Notes: generated from the letters alone by a model not told the origin. A stretch of DNA of 64,000 nucleotides from Breviolum minutum Mf 1.05b.01 (GCA_000507305.1 DF241061.1:26958-90957); one strand, 5' to 3'; numbered from the stretch's first letter, positions 19,639 through 30,961 are shown. Translations and numbers: made by a program.

Positions 19639-19651
19639 GGGGGGGGGGGGG
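19639..19651. repeat. Poly-G run
   Basis: Thirteen consecutive G, a possible sequencing-error hotspot. Confidence 0.9.
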
Positions 19652-19797
19652 TCCGTGGAGTCAGTTGATGTATGGGACCCAATGGGCAAATGTGGGGAAA
19701 TTTCAATGGAAATATGTCAGTTTACAGAAAGGTATCATGGATTCAATAAATGCATGACCTAAATTGGTGATATCCAAACTTGTATTCGTGAGCCAAC

Positions 19798-19984
19798 CTT
19801 GCAAATCATGTCATGCTGAGTAAGGTCGTATTTCGGCTGTGCGTTTGTGTAGCGGCAAAGGGTTACTTGAAGGCCATTTGAAAGTGCATAGGGCAGAGCA
19901 TTGCATTGGCCAAAATACCAGTGTTTTTCTTCCAGTGATAGATTTCGGAGGACATTTTGTTGGGACGGCTTCACAACAAAACAT
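19798..19984 (-). CDS. Internal exon of a minus-strand gene, unknown protein
   Basis: The acceptor TTCCCTTAGATTTTTGGTTTCAG is strong and the donor is TGCAAG|GTTGGC. It is 187 bp, 62 codons, phase 2 to 0. The peptide starts CFVVKPSQQNVLRNLSLEEK, continues HWYFGQCNALPYALSN and ends TQHDMICK. It agrees in phase with 20012-20060 and 18831-18907. A different minus frame from the same acceptor is also open. No family is recognised. Confidence 0.7.
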
Positions 19985-20011
19985 CTGAAACCAAAAATCT
20001 AAGGGAACAAC

Positions 20012-20060
20012 GGATTGTTCACAGAGATTGGTCTTATAAGTTCTATGTTCAACTTCTGAA
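20012..20060 (-). CDS. Small internal exon of the same gene
   Basis: The acceptor is GGAGGTCTGACCAG and the donor AATCC|GTTGTT. It is 49 bp, phase 1 to 2, peptide QKLNIELIRPISVNN. It fits the next exon in phase, but the implied intron (19985-20011) is only 27 nt, which is unusually short, so one boundary may be wrong. Confidence 0.45.
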
Positions 20061-20222
20061 CTGGTCAGACCTCCAGCTTTCCCAAGCTCCATCCTTCAGG
20101 AAGGTGTGTCAACATAAAGATATTTCTATAAGAACATCTTCTCCAAGAATAAAACATGTGGGTAGTCAAACCCTTTGACGCTTTTTCGGCAAATAAAGAC
20201 AAACTGAAAATTCAAAAAAAAA

Positions 20223-20258
20223 GATTCTTCGGGCATCTTGGATTCTTCGGGCATGTTG
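20223..20258. repeat. Two tandem 18-bp units
   Basis: GATTCTTCGGGCATCTTG is followed by GATTCTTCGGGCATGTTG. Confidence 0.95.
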
Positions 20259-20299
20259 GGGGGACACTTCCCCAAACAATCCCTGCCAGTTGGGGTGAC

Positions 20300-20346
20300 C
20301 GTTCCCGGCGGAGAGAAGTCGCTCTAATTCAAATTTGTCCCAGATA
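20300..20346 (-). CDS. Candidate exon upstream of 20012-20060
   Basis: This is 47 bp, phase 2 to 1, peptide IWDKFELERLLSAGN, with donor AACG|GTCACC and acceptor TTGCGTATCAAAAG. The phase-1 end suits 20012-20060. The acceptor lacks a strong pyrimidine tract. Confidence 0.42.
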
Positions 20347-20360
20347 CTTTTGATACGCAA

Positions 20361-21185
20361 ATAGGGTGCTTTAGGCTATAGCTTCATCTGGAATTTTATC
20401 AACTTTGCTTTGATCCATTTTTCGAAGGGGAGACAAAACAAGGCATAAGTGTTTGTGTTTTTTTTTGTGGGGAAGCAAGGTTTTTTTAAATTAGGTTCTT
20501 GATTTATGAACATTTACGATTCATCTTTCCCTAAAAACCCAGGATTTTCAGACTTCACCAAGATTGGGGAAAGGGGGATTCCTCGATTCCCCAACTCCCA
20601 AAACCCAAAGATCCAAATTTTCCACCGATCCGAAATCCCCATTGTTTAAGGTCCCAACCAAAAGGACATGAAGATATTGCCTTGGTTGGAAAAACCAAGC
20701 ATTTGGTCAAACTGCCCGGCATTTCGATGATTAAAACCACGTTTTTTTTTGTCTTGTTGACAGGCTTCCATACAAGACATGGTGATAGATAGTCATAGCT
20801 TTTTGTTTGTGTGTGGGGGGTGCAGTGCCTCCAAGTTATCCATGAAAAGGTCCTAATGTATGGTAGAAAACGCCCACTGTAAGATCACATCAACCACATG
20901 ATGTCAAATATGTCATATTATGGTAGCCAGAAGATGGCTATGTTATGTTTGAGAATTACTGTGTGGCCACACCTTTTGAACTGGGAAGAAACTTTTGCAG
21001 ATTTTAGGGATATTGAACTTACTGTACATCTCTTTGTATACCGCTCAATCGTGCGGGATGATGAAGGGGTGATTCTGATTGCGCCTCCGGGTTTCCAGTG
21101 ACGGCTACCAAAGGCAAAGAAAAAACATCTAAGGTATTCCATAATCGATTTACTAGGATGTTCAAATGAGCAGAGTTCAAGAACC
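20361..21185. other. No gene supported
   Basis: Mixed unique DNA. Open frames at 20898-21101 (plus) and 20918-21199 (minus) lie on top of each other without good splice signals. Confidence 0.5.
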
Positions 21186-21285
21186 CTGTTACTTTCCATT
21201 ATACTGGTTGATTAATAGGGATCTTTGTAATTTAATGGCTTATTGTAATCCCATATAGCTGGGTTGTATAATCCCCTATACACAG
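21186..21285. repeat. Family J repeat
   Basis: TACTTTCCATTATACTGGTT then TAATAGGGATC and TATAATCCCCTATA match 38352-38490. Confidence 0.75.
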
Positions 21286-21559
21286 CACAAATATTGTTAT
21301 CTTGAACTTAAGCTTGTTGAAACCTGGGTTTCTTGTAGAAAAAAATCTCCCAAAGCATACGCAGGTATCCTGTATGTCATGTGTTAGCTAGGTTTAAGGT
21401 GCTATCCGGGATAGTATTCAATAAACTGTGCGTATACGGTGGTATCACAAGGAGGATCGATGCATTCACAACCCCAGCTATTGAGGTTTGGGACTTCCAT
21501 CGCCCCAAGATGTTGTTGGCAAACAACTACCTGCACTTCGCCGTTTTTTTCCCTAGATA

Positions 21560-21663
21560 GGTGTTTCCGAAAATGGGGGTTTTCCCCCCAAATCATCCAT
21601 TTTGATAGGGTTTTCCATCATAAACCATCCTTTTTGGGGTACCCCTATTTTTGGAAACACCCA
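21560..21663. repeat. Family B palindromic element, copy 1
   Basis: GGTGTTTCCGAAAATGGGGG at the left mirrors CCCCTATTTTTGGAAACACC at the right around AGGGTTTTCCATCATAAACC. Confidence 0.92.
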
Positions 21664-21804
21664 GATCCACTCCCAACCATCAGATGGATTAGTTGAGAAT
21701 TCACAACACTTATAAAACGCCTGTTTTTTTTCCACCTGTCCTGGGTCCCCGAGCGGCAAGAACTCTGAAAAGTTGGCCAAGATCCTCCCGGAGTGCATCT
21801 TCAC

Positions 21805-22884
21805 CCCGTCATTGGGGTGAAATAAAGATATAACGATCGGCTAGAAATAGTCTCAACAAAAAACGCGGTGAACATGAAGACATGTTAAACAATTAAAACA
21901 TGAGTGAGTGCTACTACATTTGCCAACCTCAAATTTGCCATTGAAAGTTGTCGCTGAAAGTTTCACACCTCCCAGATTACCAACCAATCACATGACATAA
22001 CATAATTCCAAGCACCACCCAATAACTCATTGATGAAAGAACACAACTTTCACCATCATTCCATCCCCTCTTCTTGCAATTTGATGCTTTGATCCTTAAA
22101 CAATCCCATTCCAAAAAAGACTCTTACCATCCTGCTTTGATATCACCAAATGTACTTGAGCCACATCTAGAAAATTTCTCGCCCATCTCATAATTGGTTG
22201 GCTTGTTGCTTGAAATGGCATTCCATGCGGGGGCTATTTCTATTAAGCGGGGTAGTATATCACCCCCCCTAAAAAAAGAAACAATGACAAGTATTGTTTC
22301 ACTGATTCACTGCTCCCGGAAAGCAGTCCTGTCCATACTTGGGCTACCTCGTTTTGCTTTTTTTGGCCCTCCGTCGATCTCCAAACTTCTCATGCTTTGC
22401 CACTTGGCCATTGCTGCCTGTCGAATATACACCAGGCATAGTTGGGGTTGGGAAACATGAGTACATGTGTTCAGCTGGCTCAAGTCAAATTCACAAGTGA
22501 CACCCAAAAAGGACCTACCAAAAACTAACTCGAATTTAGATGAATGTGTATGGCGATCCCATTTATGGACTGTCAAATGGATGATTTAATGACTCAAATC
22601 GATCTGCTCATGATGCTAAGGGGTAAATGATGCGAAGGGGTGTTAAAACAAGATGCATCATCCCAACGGTTTACCCTTTCAAATGCTGATACTGTATATT
22701 TCTCTTTGATGTTCTTTCCCTTTTCCGATATCATATCACTAAAAAAGAGGTGTGTCTTTTTATCAGAATCATCCGATGTGCAATCATCATTTTGGAAAAC
22801 ATGACTTTCAGAAAACCACCGAAAGTCATGACGTGGTGGCATTCCATGGGGCTGTCAGACGCCCCACGAGTCCCATGCTTGGAT
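21805..22884. other. No gene supported
   Basis: AT-rich sequence with overlapping short frames on both strands (22194-22576) and no convincing exon boundaries. Confidence 0.5.
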
Positions 22885-22996
22885 GTCCCAGGAAGTTAGG
22901 ATCAATGGTTAGTAAGTGGGGTATAACCCTAATTTATCCCATTTATAGGTAGGTTATAACCCATTTACTAACCATTGATCCTAACTTCCTGGGACA
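22885..22996. repeat. Family F palindrome, long near-perfect copy
   Basis: TGTCCCAGGAAGTTAGGATC plus AATGGTTAGTAA is mirrored exactly by TTACTAACCATTGATCCTAA plus CTTCCTGGGACA. Arms are about 35 bp or more, with a diverged centre. Confidence 0.95.
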
Positions 22997-23160
22997 TGCA
23001 AGTGAGCCTCTGCACTTCTTGGCTCTGCCAAGCCCAAGCAGTTCTGCCATGCCAGCCGTGTCGACAGCTCCGCATAGGCTGCTGATGCACCCTCGAGTCA
23101 TGGCGGCCAGCGGAACGGAACACCCATAGACTTTTTTATTGGTCAAAAAGAAAAAGGTAG

Positions 23161-23248
23161 TTCCCATAGGTTCCATGTATCCTATATTTACCTGCATCTA
23201 GCATTAAAAATCAACCATTCATGTAGGTAAATATTCCAGTCCCATGAA
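23161..23248. repeat. Family D element
   Basis: TCCCATAGGTTCCATGTATC and ATTTACCTGCATC lead to AATCAACCATTCATGTAGGT and TTCCAGTCCCATG. Confidence 0.7.
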
Positions 23249-23286
23249 GTATATGTTTTTTTGATAAACATTACTTCAATGTGTTT

Positions 23287-23402
23287 ATACCCCCGAAGTT
23301 TAGCATCTCGCCCCCGAAAAGTTACCAAAACAAAAAAAATAGGAAAGTCTCCGACTCCAACCAGCCAATTTTCAGGGGCGAACTGCTAAACTTCGGGGGG
23401 AT
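23287..23402. repeat. Family C palindromic element
   Basis: TACCCCCGAAGTTTAGCATC mirrors GAACTGCTAAACTTCGGGGG. It abuts the family B copy at 23408. Confidence 0.88.
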
Positions 23403-23407
23403 ATACG

Positions 23408-23520
23408 GATGTTTCCGAAAATACTGGTATCCCCAAATCATCCATTTTAATAGGGTTTTCCATTATAAACCATCCAGTTTTGGGGTACCCCATGGTACCC
23501 CTATTTTTGGAAACACCCAT
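23408..23520. repeat. Family B palindromic element, copy 2
   Basis: ATGTTTCCGAAAATACTGG and CTATTTTTGGAAACACCCAT are the arms. The right arm has an internal duplication (GGTACCCCATGGTACCCC). Confidence 0.92.
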
Positions 23521-23679
23521 ATACAGCTGTAAGTTTGATTATCCTCCCCTTGGTTTAAGCGACACGTCCTTTAAGGGAGATTTCGCTAAAACCGGGCCTC
23601 AGGCGCTGAGGACTCTTCCTGCCAGGAGTTTTATGGAATCGATCAATAGGTTATTTGCTTATTTATCTATCTGTTTAGA

Positions 23680-23716
<37 letters not shown>

Positions 23717-23754
23717 CTCTTTCTTTCTATCTATCGATCTATCCCTCTATCTAT
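23680..23754. repeat. (CTAT)n microsatellite
   Basis: Imperfect CTAT units with CTTT and CTCT interruptions. Frames through it encode serine/isoleucine/tyrosine repeats and are not genes. Confidence 0.93.
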
Positions 23755-24167
23755 GGATATCTATGGATTATACCGGTCAGTCTGGCACTTTGGCTATCTA
23801 GCTGCCCCTCTGCTTATCTTTTAGTCTATCTCGGCACCTGTTCATCTTTCCAAATGTTACATACAGGTGTGCATATGCATATCAACCAATATGTTTCAAT
23901 ATATATATATATTCATTTATTGACATACATGGCACATGTTTTTTTCTCTCACGTTCTCACAATCTTTCTATCCGTATATACAGTTATCCAAAAAATAAGC
24001 CACAGACTTGTCCGGCACAAAAACACCTGCCTTTCGTCCCGGTTTTGGCTGCTACACACCCAACAACAAACCTAAGTTTGTTGGACCATAGCTATCCATA
24101 ACTTATGAGTTAACATTGTTCCGCCTTCTCGGCGTTCCAAAAAACGATCAATGATATCTTTACCAAA

Positions 24168-24271
24168 GGGGGTTTCCAAAAATAAGGGTACCCCAAAATG
24201 GATGGTTTATAATGGAAAACCTTATTAAAATGGATGATTTTGGGGGTACCGCTATTTTCGGAAACACCCAT
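24168..24271. repeat. Family B palindromic element, copy 3
   Basis: GGTTTCCAAAAATAAGGGTA and ACCGCTATTTTCGGAAACAC flank ATGGTTTATAATGGAAAACC, the reverse orientation of the core in copy 1. Confidence 0.9.
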
Positions 24272-24689
24272 ATCTTTGCCAAACATCATCAATCTTTTTT
24301 TGGCCGAAAAAGGTTCAGATCTTAACGATCTTATCAGTGAAAAATGGAGTGGTACACCTTGACGTCGGAACCAACAGCTTAGGAACAACAATGTTGTGTT
24401 TGCACTGACCCCTCCCTGAAACATCTATCTCAAAAAACTCCACATTTTCCCCAAGTTCCGAAAATAAAAAATTGTGATTTTCCGGTGCCTTAAAAACCAC
24501 CATTTTTCCTGAAGGTTCATGTCGGTTAAAAACCCGTTGGAAGATGGAAACTCTGCACCTTGGGATCATCCCCATCATCGGCCTCCTGGAAATGATGTCT
24601 GATGGTCATTCGGCTGAGCGACTTCAGCCAGAACAGTGTCTAAACAACCAAAGATGATATGTTCATGATATATTGAAATATATTAATAT

Positions 24690-24735
24690 ATCTGATATAT
24701 ATATATATATGTATATATATAAATATGATCTATTT
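24690..24735. repeat. (TA)n-rich tract
   Basis: One of many TA microsatellites; others lie near 1972, 17407, 18085, 25743, 27487, 31804, 32681, 34854, 34914, 42708, 44243, 46861, 52348, 53273, 53656 and 57190. Confidence 0.9.
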
Positions 24736-24750
24736 GATATATATGTTATA

Positions 24751-24852
24751 TATCCCTAGACATCCGAATTCGAATACCTCCTGAGAAGGTGTTCTAGGTA
24801 TCTTTGTTTGGTCCCGCATACCTTCAAAGGAGGTGTTGGGATGTCTAGGGTA
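24751..24852. repeat. Family I-like palindrome
   Basis: ATCCCTAGACATCCGAATTC on the left mirrors GTTGGGATGTCTAGGGTAT on the right. Confidence 0.75.
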
Positions 24853-24896
24853 TATTTGCACACATGGGTTTAAGATTCCAGACCATCAAACATACT

Positions 24897-24958
24897 ACCC
24901 TCCGGTAAACTTACAAAATCTCCACGGATAATCCCATCTTTCCAGGTAAATACCATCA
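24897..24958. repeat. Family C half element
   Basis: TACCCTCCGGTAAACTTACA and nothing matching to the right. Confidence 0.5.
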
Positions 24959-25132
24959 ACATGTTTGATTGTCTATAGCTAGTCTTAGCTTGCAGGAGTG
25001 TATCCATTCAACTAATATTCTGCAGATGTGAAAAAAACAGGCGATTAGTTGCGACATGCTTCTTGAATGTAACGCGTGTAAGGTAGATCTTTAACATCAT
25101 ATGGTATGGCCCGGCATCACCATTCTTTATGG

Positions 25133-25178
25133 AGATGAATTTGATGCTTCACTTGCCCGATTTTGTCCTCCGAGAGTT
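25133..25178 (+). CDS. Weak candidate exon
   Basis: An open segment MNLMLHLPDFVLREL lies between TTCTTTATGGAG and a possible donor GTTG|GTGTTC. It is short and the acceptor is poor. Confidence 0.25.
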
Positions 25179-25424
25179 GGTGTTCAGTTGGGGAAATGCA
25201 ACTGATAATCCTCATAGAATTTGTTCCACCAGAATAATCTTCCTTTTGTTTTTGTTGGGCAACTTGGACGAAATTGATGGATCATACAAAAAAAACAACG
25301 CCTCGAGATCAACCAGTCTTTAACCCTGAGTTTCAACGAATCTTCAGGGCTCCTCCTTGCTGGCTGCGCTTTTGGGCGCCTTGGTGGCCAAATGTGTATG
25401 AGAAGAGAATCTTACTGATTACTG

Positions 25425-25550
25425 GCCTTGATGGTTCAGAAATCCCATTCCCAACCACCGGGAATGGACCGAAAAAAGACCTTGTTTTTTATAAACAATA
25501 GGATATTTACTCAGGATGAACTGCAGGATTTCTGAACCATCAACAGTAAC
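25425..25550. repeat. Family E variant palindrome
   Basis: TTGATGGTTCAGAAATCCCA at the left mirrors GGATTTCTGAACCATCAACA at the right. The related left arm occurs at 33953 and 59948. Confidence 0.85.
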
Positions 25551-26275
25551 TCAATGTCATCTCATAGTTCGAAGGACCTTTCATACCATAGAAGAACATC
25601 TGAACACCCTGAAAAGCTTCCGGAAAACATTTACGACTGTAGTACTCCTGAACGAGAAAATGCAACTCAAAATCCACTTCTCTTTGACATCTTAGTCATT
25701 ACAGTTTCATATGTTGAGGTGGTTCCAAATAATTTGCAGAGTAGATATATATATATATATATCCACCTGAGTATCAGCATATACCTTTGCACAATTTTGT
25801 TGGAAAACATCCTGTACCAGTTAGATCCAGTTAAAGCACCGCATTTCTTTAAGATTTAAAGTATATTCCCTCTATGTTAAAACAAAGGCTGGATTTGTTG
25901 TACAGTACATCAACAGTAGCTGACTCATCATCTGCCAAGCTGAACCTTAAGGGGATACTCTTTTGTGGAGGATATTCACCTGCAGTCGGAAGAAAACATG
26001 AAAATAACATGTCATTTGTGCATCAACCATGAACTTCCTGAAGTTATCCGTTCGATAGTCAATATGGCAAGCTGAAACAGCCAATGGTACATAAATCAAA
26101 AAAATATGACTTCCGAGCAAAACATTTCAGGTTTGGTGATTTAAAGAGCTCTGGTAACCTCTCAGGGTTACAGGATGAGTTTCCCTTCCGCGAAGAGCAA
26201 ACCCCATTGTGGCCCATGTGTCCTTGTTTTTCACGACCTTTAAAAATTTTGGGTGTGTGAATTTTCCATTTTAAG

Positions 26276-26370
26276 CTACCCTCCAGGGAATTAACATATC
26301 CCACCTTGGGAAAAGGAAAATCATCTTCAAAATGCCATTTTTTGGGGATATGTTAGTTCCCTGGAGGGTA
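26276..26370. repeat. Family C palindromic element
   Basis: TACCCTCCAGGGAATTAACA and TATCCC mirror GGGGATATGTTAGTTCCCTG and GAGGGTA, with TA at both ends. Confidence 0.92.
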
Positions 26371-26521
26371 TTTCCCCAAGTACCTACCTTCAACCGAAAC
26401 AAATTCACAACCAGACCCGACACCAACCTGGCCGTTTTCCTGCATGAAGTCTGGCATCTTCGGCACCTTTTGTTGGGGCACCCGGCAAAAAATATAAAAT
26501 ATCTAAAAAAATATTAGTAAA

Positions 26522-26605
26522 TAACCTATAATGGATCTTATTAGAACCTATAATATAACCTATAATGGATCCTAATTCACATCATCTAATAAAACCTATA
26601 ACGTA
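26522..26605. repeat. Direct repeats of AACCTATAAT
   Basis: AACCTATAATGGATC(T/C)T occurs twice with further AACCTATAA copies between and after. Confidence 0.85.
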
Positions 26606-26727
26606 GCTTTAAAAAAACAATTGTATCAATATAGTACTTTTATATAGTAGATAATGAAGAAATATAGATTATAAAATAGATAATGAGGATTTCACACTGA
26701 CTTTCATATCATGTCTTTGTACATATA

Positions 26728-26775
26728 TAAAATATCAACTGGTGAAAGTTGGACTGGATTTCTTCCATCAACAGT
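26728..26775. repeat. Family E right-arm remnant
   Basis: CAACTGGTGAAAGTTGGACT then GGATTTCTTCCATCAACAGTA. Confidence 0.6.
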
Positions 26776-27486
26776 ATGTATTGAACCGTGTTTAAATCAG
26801 CCTTGAAGACAAGTTCTGCTTGCTTGAAACCTACTCACAACAAGCTCCGAACCCCAGCCCAGTGGAACGGGGGGTTTTTCAAAAGCAGTATTTTTCCTTC
26901 GATCACCAAAACAAAGTCACAGAAAAAGATGCACAAATGCCAGTTTGGGGAGGTTTTTCTTGTGTGTGGCGTGTAGAGGTTGAGCAATCCTGGTAATTCC
27001 TTTCCAACATCGTAGGCGTTTCAAGGAGGAGCGACCCTAATTAACCACCGAGACCCCACACATACTGCACAACGCAAGAACCCAACGCCAACGACATTGC
27101 AGTCCTCAGTGGATCGATACATGTGTTTTTCCTCCAAGAGCAGAATCCAATCGAATGAAATCCTGAATTTCACGTCAGAAAATCCTGCAAAAATGTGTTC
27201 CTCTTCCGTTTTCTACTTTGAACTTGGCCTTTTGGCCTTTTTTACTCATCTTGGGAGATCCATTCGTCCACATCGATCAACTGGGTATCCCATCGGCTCG
27301 TCAGAACAGATGCAAGCAGGTTGTCTTCCCAGCTGGCCATCTAGATACAAATATATCCTGATTGACTACGTATACATGTAGATGATTGTAGATGTACATA
27401 TGTAGATACGGAAATGATATGCAGAACTCATAATATAATGAAATAGAATATATTATAAAATGACATAATATACAAGAAAACATACA

Positions 27487-27527
27487 TGTATATATATATA
27501 TAGATATATAGATATATAGATATATGA
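27487..27527. repeat. TATAGA/TA-rich tract
   Basis: Alternating ATATATATAGATATATAG units. Confidence 0.9.
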
Positions 27528-28040
27528 ATCATGTAAATTCCGTTCGCCACCCTAGATTTCCCTGATATAACCAGCAAGAATTCCCCCCAACAAAAACTCC
27601 ACCCCAAGATATCCATTCACCAAAAAAGGATCTGCATCAAATCATCACCAGAAACTCCAGCTGTTCGGGCAGGTCCTGCCATCGGAGGAGCTTTTTTGTG
27701 AGTTGAAAAATTGGTGTTTTACCCCTAATGGCAACTAATAGACCCCACCTCAAAAAGAGGAAAATCATCTTAAAAAGTTGCCTTGGTAGGGGATGCTGTA
27801 TGTTAGTTGAAAGGTGTTTGTCCATGTTTATTTTTTCATCAATTGATCACCACCTGTTGTTCCTTTCCATCTTGTAGTTTCTCCAATGGACCTTCTGCCA
27901 TTTGAATTCATTTCACAAAAATACATCATATATATCATATTAAATGGAGGCAGGATTCTATGTATACAGTAATATCCTTCTTGAATCGAGTGGAGGCTTC
28001 GATAATGCTCTATAAACCCCAATGCCAGAACTATATGTAT

Positions 28041-28144
28041 ACACTCCCTGAAACTAACATAGCACCTGAAAATGGATGGCTGGAATACTAGTTTTCTTTT
28101 GGGAAGGCCCATTTTCAGGGGCTATGTTAGTTTTAGGGAGGGTA
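28041..28144. repeat. Family C palindromic element, well preserved
   Basis: CACTCCCTGAAACTAACATA and GCACCTGAAAATGG mirror CCATTTTCAGGGGCTATGTT and AGTTTTAGGGAGGGTA. Confidence 0.92.
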
Positions 28145-29022
28145 AGTAGTTTGCTCCCCCAAAACATCCAAGGATGCATGGTGATCATCAAATATCCATT
28201 GAATTGTGGCAAGTCTACAGCAGAAGTAAGCTGTAGTATGAAAATTATTCTGCACATGCAAGTATCTCCAACATCTACCTTAGTATAGCTAGTTTTGAAA
28301 AGCATTTTTATATGATTAACATGATTCAATGATATGTAAGTAAGATAGCTAGGTCTTTGTAAATTTTGTGGATATGTGCATATGTGTTTTTCTAGCACTA
28401 GAATTTTTCAGGATTTCAACCCGTCAATTAGTGACAATGTAACAGGAGGCCTCCCAAATCCGCACCTGTGTTGGCTGCCTCCTCAGCCGCTCGAGCATCC
28501 TTTTTGGCTTGACGTTTCCTCAGTAACGCAAGGGGAAACAACCTCAAGGAGAGTCATGGCCTCTGTGGTGAAAATGATGCACCGAAAAAGGAGATTCCGA
28601 AGTTATGGAATCATTATATACACCCTGGGATTCCAAAGACCATTACTTTATGATGTATATTTTCCCGTTAAAACCATCCGTTTCACGAAGGATTTTCAAG
28701 TAACATTCAAGTAACACATCCAGGGGGAAAGTTATCTTTGCGGACTTGCAGGGTACAGGTTCTATATACTTCTTCAATTTCATGGGAAGTTTGGGAGGTG
28801 TGCCTAATGAGAATGAGTGTCCCTCCCTACAACTTTTGCAGCTCCCAATTCGCTCAAACAGAGAAACCTTGGCCCAGCTGATTGAAAATATTTGCTGGCT
28901 CATCCCCTCCTTCACGGCTGTTATTTAGTGGTTCTCAACAGTCACATGTAAACGTATTATAAAGAACTCCAAAAACATATAAGTATAGTGGTGATAATGA
29001 TCTCTACTGTATATATATCTAA

Positions 29023-29316
29023 TTATTTACATGAACAACAGTCTGCTTCTGCCAAGTCTCTTTTCATTTCGCTGCGCTTGCTTTGACGACATCTTTGCCC
29101 CACAGCGGGTTGGGTGAAACCCAGGAGTTTCAAGCCGGAGAAATCCGGCCAGTTCCGGGCCGCTTTTTTTGTTGCGGAAAGCTGCAGGGCGAAGTCATAC
29201 GTCAATGCTCTCCATGGTTCCCCTACTTGGGATACTTTCTCTAGGTCGGTCACACATTTCATTGGAATCCAGTGCCCCTTTACGAAGTGCGTAATAGCTT
29301 CATGTAAGGGTAACAT
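29023..29316 (-). CDS. Candidate coding segment, unknown protein
   Basis: A 97-codon frame starts at an ATG (MLPLHEAITHFVKGHW) and reads to a stop. An acceptor-like TTCGCCCTGCAG lies inside it, before LSATKKAARNWPDFSG, so it may be a read-through of an intron into an exon. Three cysteines occur at the end (DCCSCK). The plus strand is also open here. This length can arise by chance in this window. Confidence 0.3.
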   Translation of the reverse strand: MLPLHEAITHFVKGHWIPMKCVTDLEKVSQVGEPWRALTYDFALQLSATKKAARNWPDFSGLKLLGFTQPAVGQRCRQSKRSEMKRDLAEADCCSCK

Positions 29317-29319
29317 ATT

Positions 29320-30960
29320 TTGAGGGAGGATTATGTTGGGAAGGATTTTAGGATTTTATGGAGCATTTGTGAAATCACATCATTTTAGGGAGGATTTTCC
29401 TACCAATCCTACCAAAGAATCACGTACATTAGGTTTAACAAATTGGTTGACTTGTTGACAGCTGATCAAATGCATCCATCAACCCCACCTGAACAATAAA
29501 TTGATAAACACGACACAACTCCCATGTGTTGGTGTAGTGCTTTTTTATGCCCCCCTATCTAACCCTCCCTTCTCTAGTTGCATCATCTACTTTGATCAAG
29601 AAGTATATATCTTCACTATCTTAACTTGATCAACATACCTGGATCCAGCAAAGTGAACCATTTTCTTGGGGAGAGTCAGTTGGATCAGCACATCCAGTCA
29701 GTCATTCCAGTATCTCAAGTTTGACGACTCTCCCCAAATCCAACCACTACAGTATATGATGACAAAATAGCGAAAGGAAGGGAAACCTATAAAGTGCCAA
29801 CAACCATGGCATGGAAAATCCCTAATAAACTTGAATGCTGGAAATTCCCGGCCAGGCATGTGAATGTTCCCAAATCTTTGGTCAGTTTTTTACACCTTCA
29901 AAGATCTTCATGAAAGATTTGCGGGCTTCGGAATATTTGATGCATAAATTCCAAGAAAAATCAGCTTTGAATGGCGAATGTTAGCTCTATGCCCAATTTG
30001 TTCCAACCTCAAAAAAACACTGCAGCCTTCAGAGAAACCAAACACTAAAGCAGACTCATACTTGGAGGAACATCCAAGGCAATAAGTACGTAGTAGTTAA
30101 TAGTAGCTAGGATCGCCCCCGTTTTATTTAGCCATGGAGTGAGTTTGGCCATTTGGAAGGGGGAACCCCACAACCCCAGGGGGGCTTATGCCAACTAAAC
30201 ACGGTTAACCACGGTTATCCGCCGAGCTACTGGAGGATCTTGGCTCAACATGCTCTCAAGGACCTGGCCCCGGATTTTCATGGCAAAATTGGATAAAAAC
30301 ATGCAACTTGTAAGTGGGTGTTCTAGATGAGTTTCCGAAAATTGAAAACATGAATATGTTTATTCAACATGAATATGACAGTTCTATAAAACATGGCTAG
30401 TTGCAATAGGTTCCTGAAAAAAACAAGCCAAAAATTGCTTGTCAAATCCAGCCATTCATTGATTTGCGGCAACACCACCCTACCCGACCCATGGACAAAC
30501 TTCTGGATTCCGCTCCCTATCACTCGTAGCATATGTCAAATTCATGTTTGGTCGCCGAAAATACAAGCAGTGCATATCTCACTTACAAATACATATCACT
30601 TGATTAAATTCTTGGAAGATGTTGTAAAAAGGTGATCCAGTGTTCACCACATGGACCAATGCTGATGTTGCGACAAATCGACAACATCTTTAAAAACAAT
30701 GTGTGTCGATTTGGAGGACTCTGGCAAAAAGGACTTGCAAGTCCCGAAATTGCTATTTCATGCTGTTGCTATTCGTTTTAACGTCCTCCGCTAATCAGTG
30801 GAAACAAATATAGACTATTTCTTCCGAAACAATCCTTTCCCCTCGCAAACAAAAAAGTCAATCAAGGTCATTGGTTTCTTGAAAGGAAAAGGTCATTGTA
30901 TGATATTTATGTCCTTCCTCCCCCCCCCAAAAAAAAAAAAACACATCCCTAAATTATGAT
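29320..30960. other. No gene supported
   Basis: Unique AT-rich DNA with no recognised family element. A cluster of short overlapping frames at 30323-30635 has no good boundary. Confidence 0.5.
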
Positions 30961-30961
30961 T

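Noticed and set aside
20898..21199. Overlapping plus and minus frames of 67 and 93 codons
   Set aside because: No splice support and mutual overlap; probably chance.
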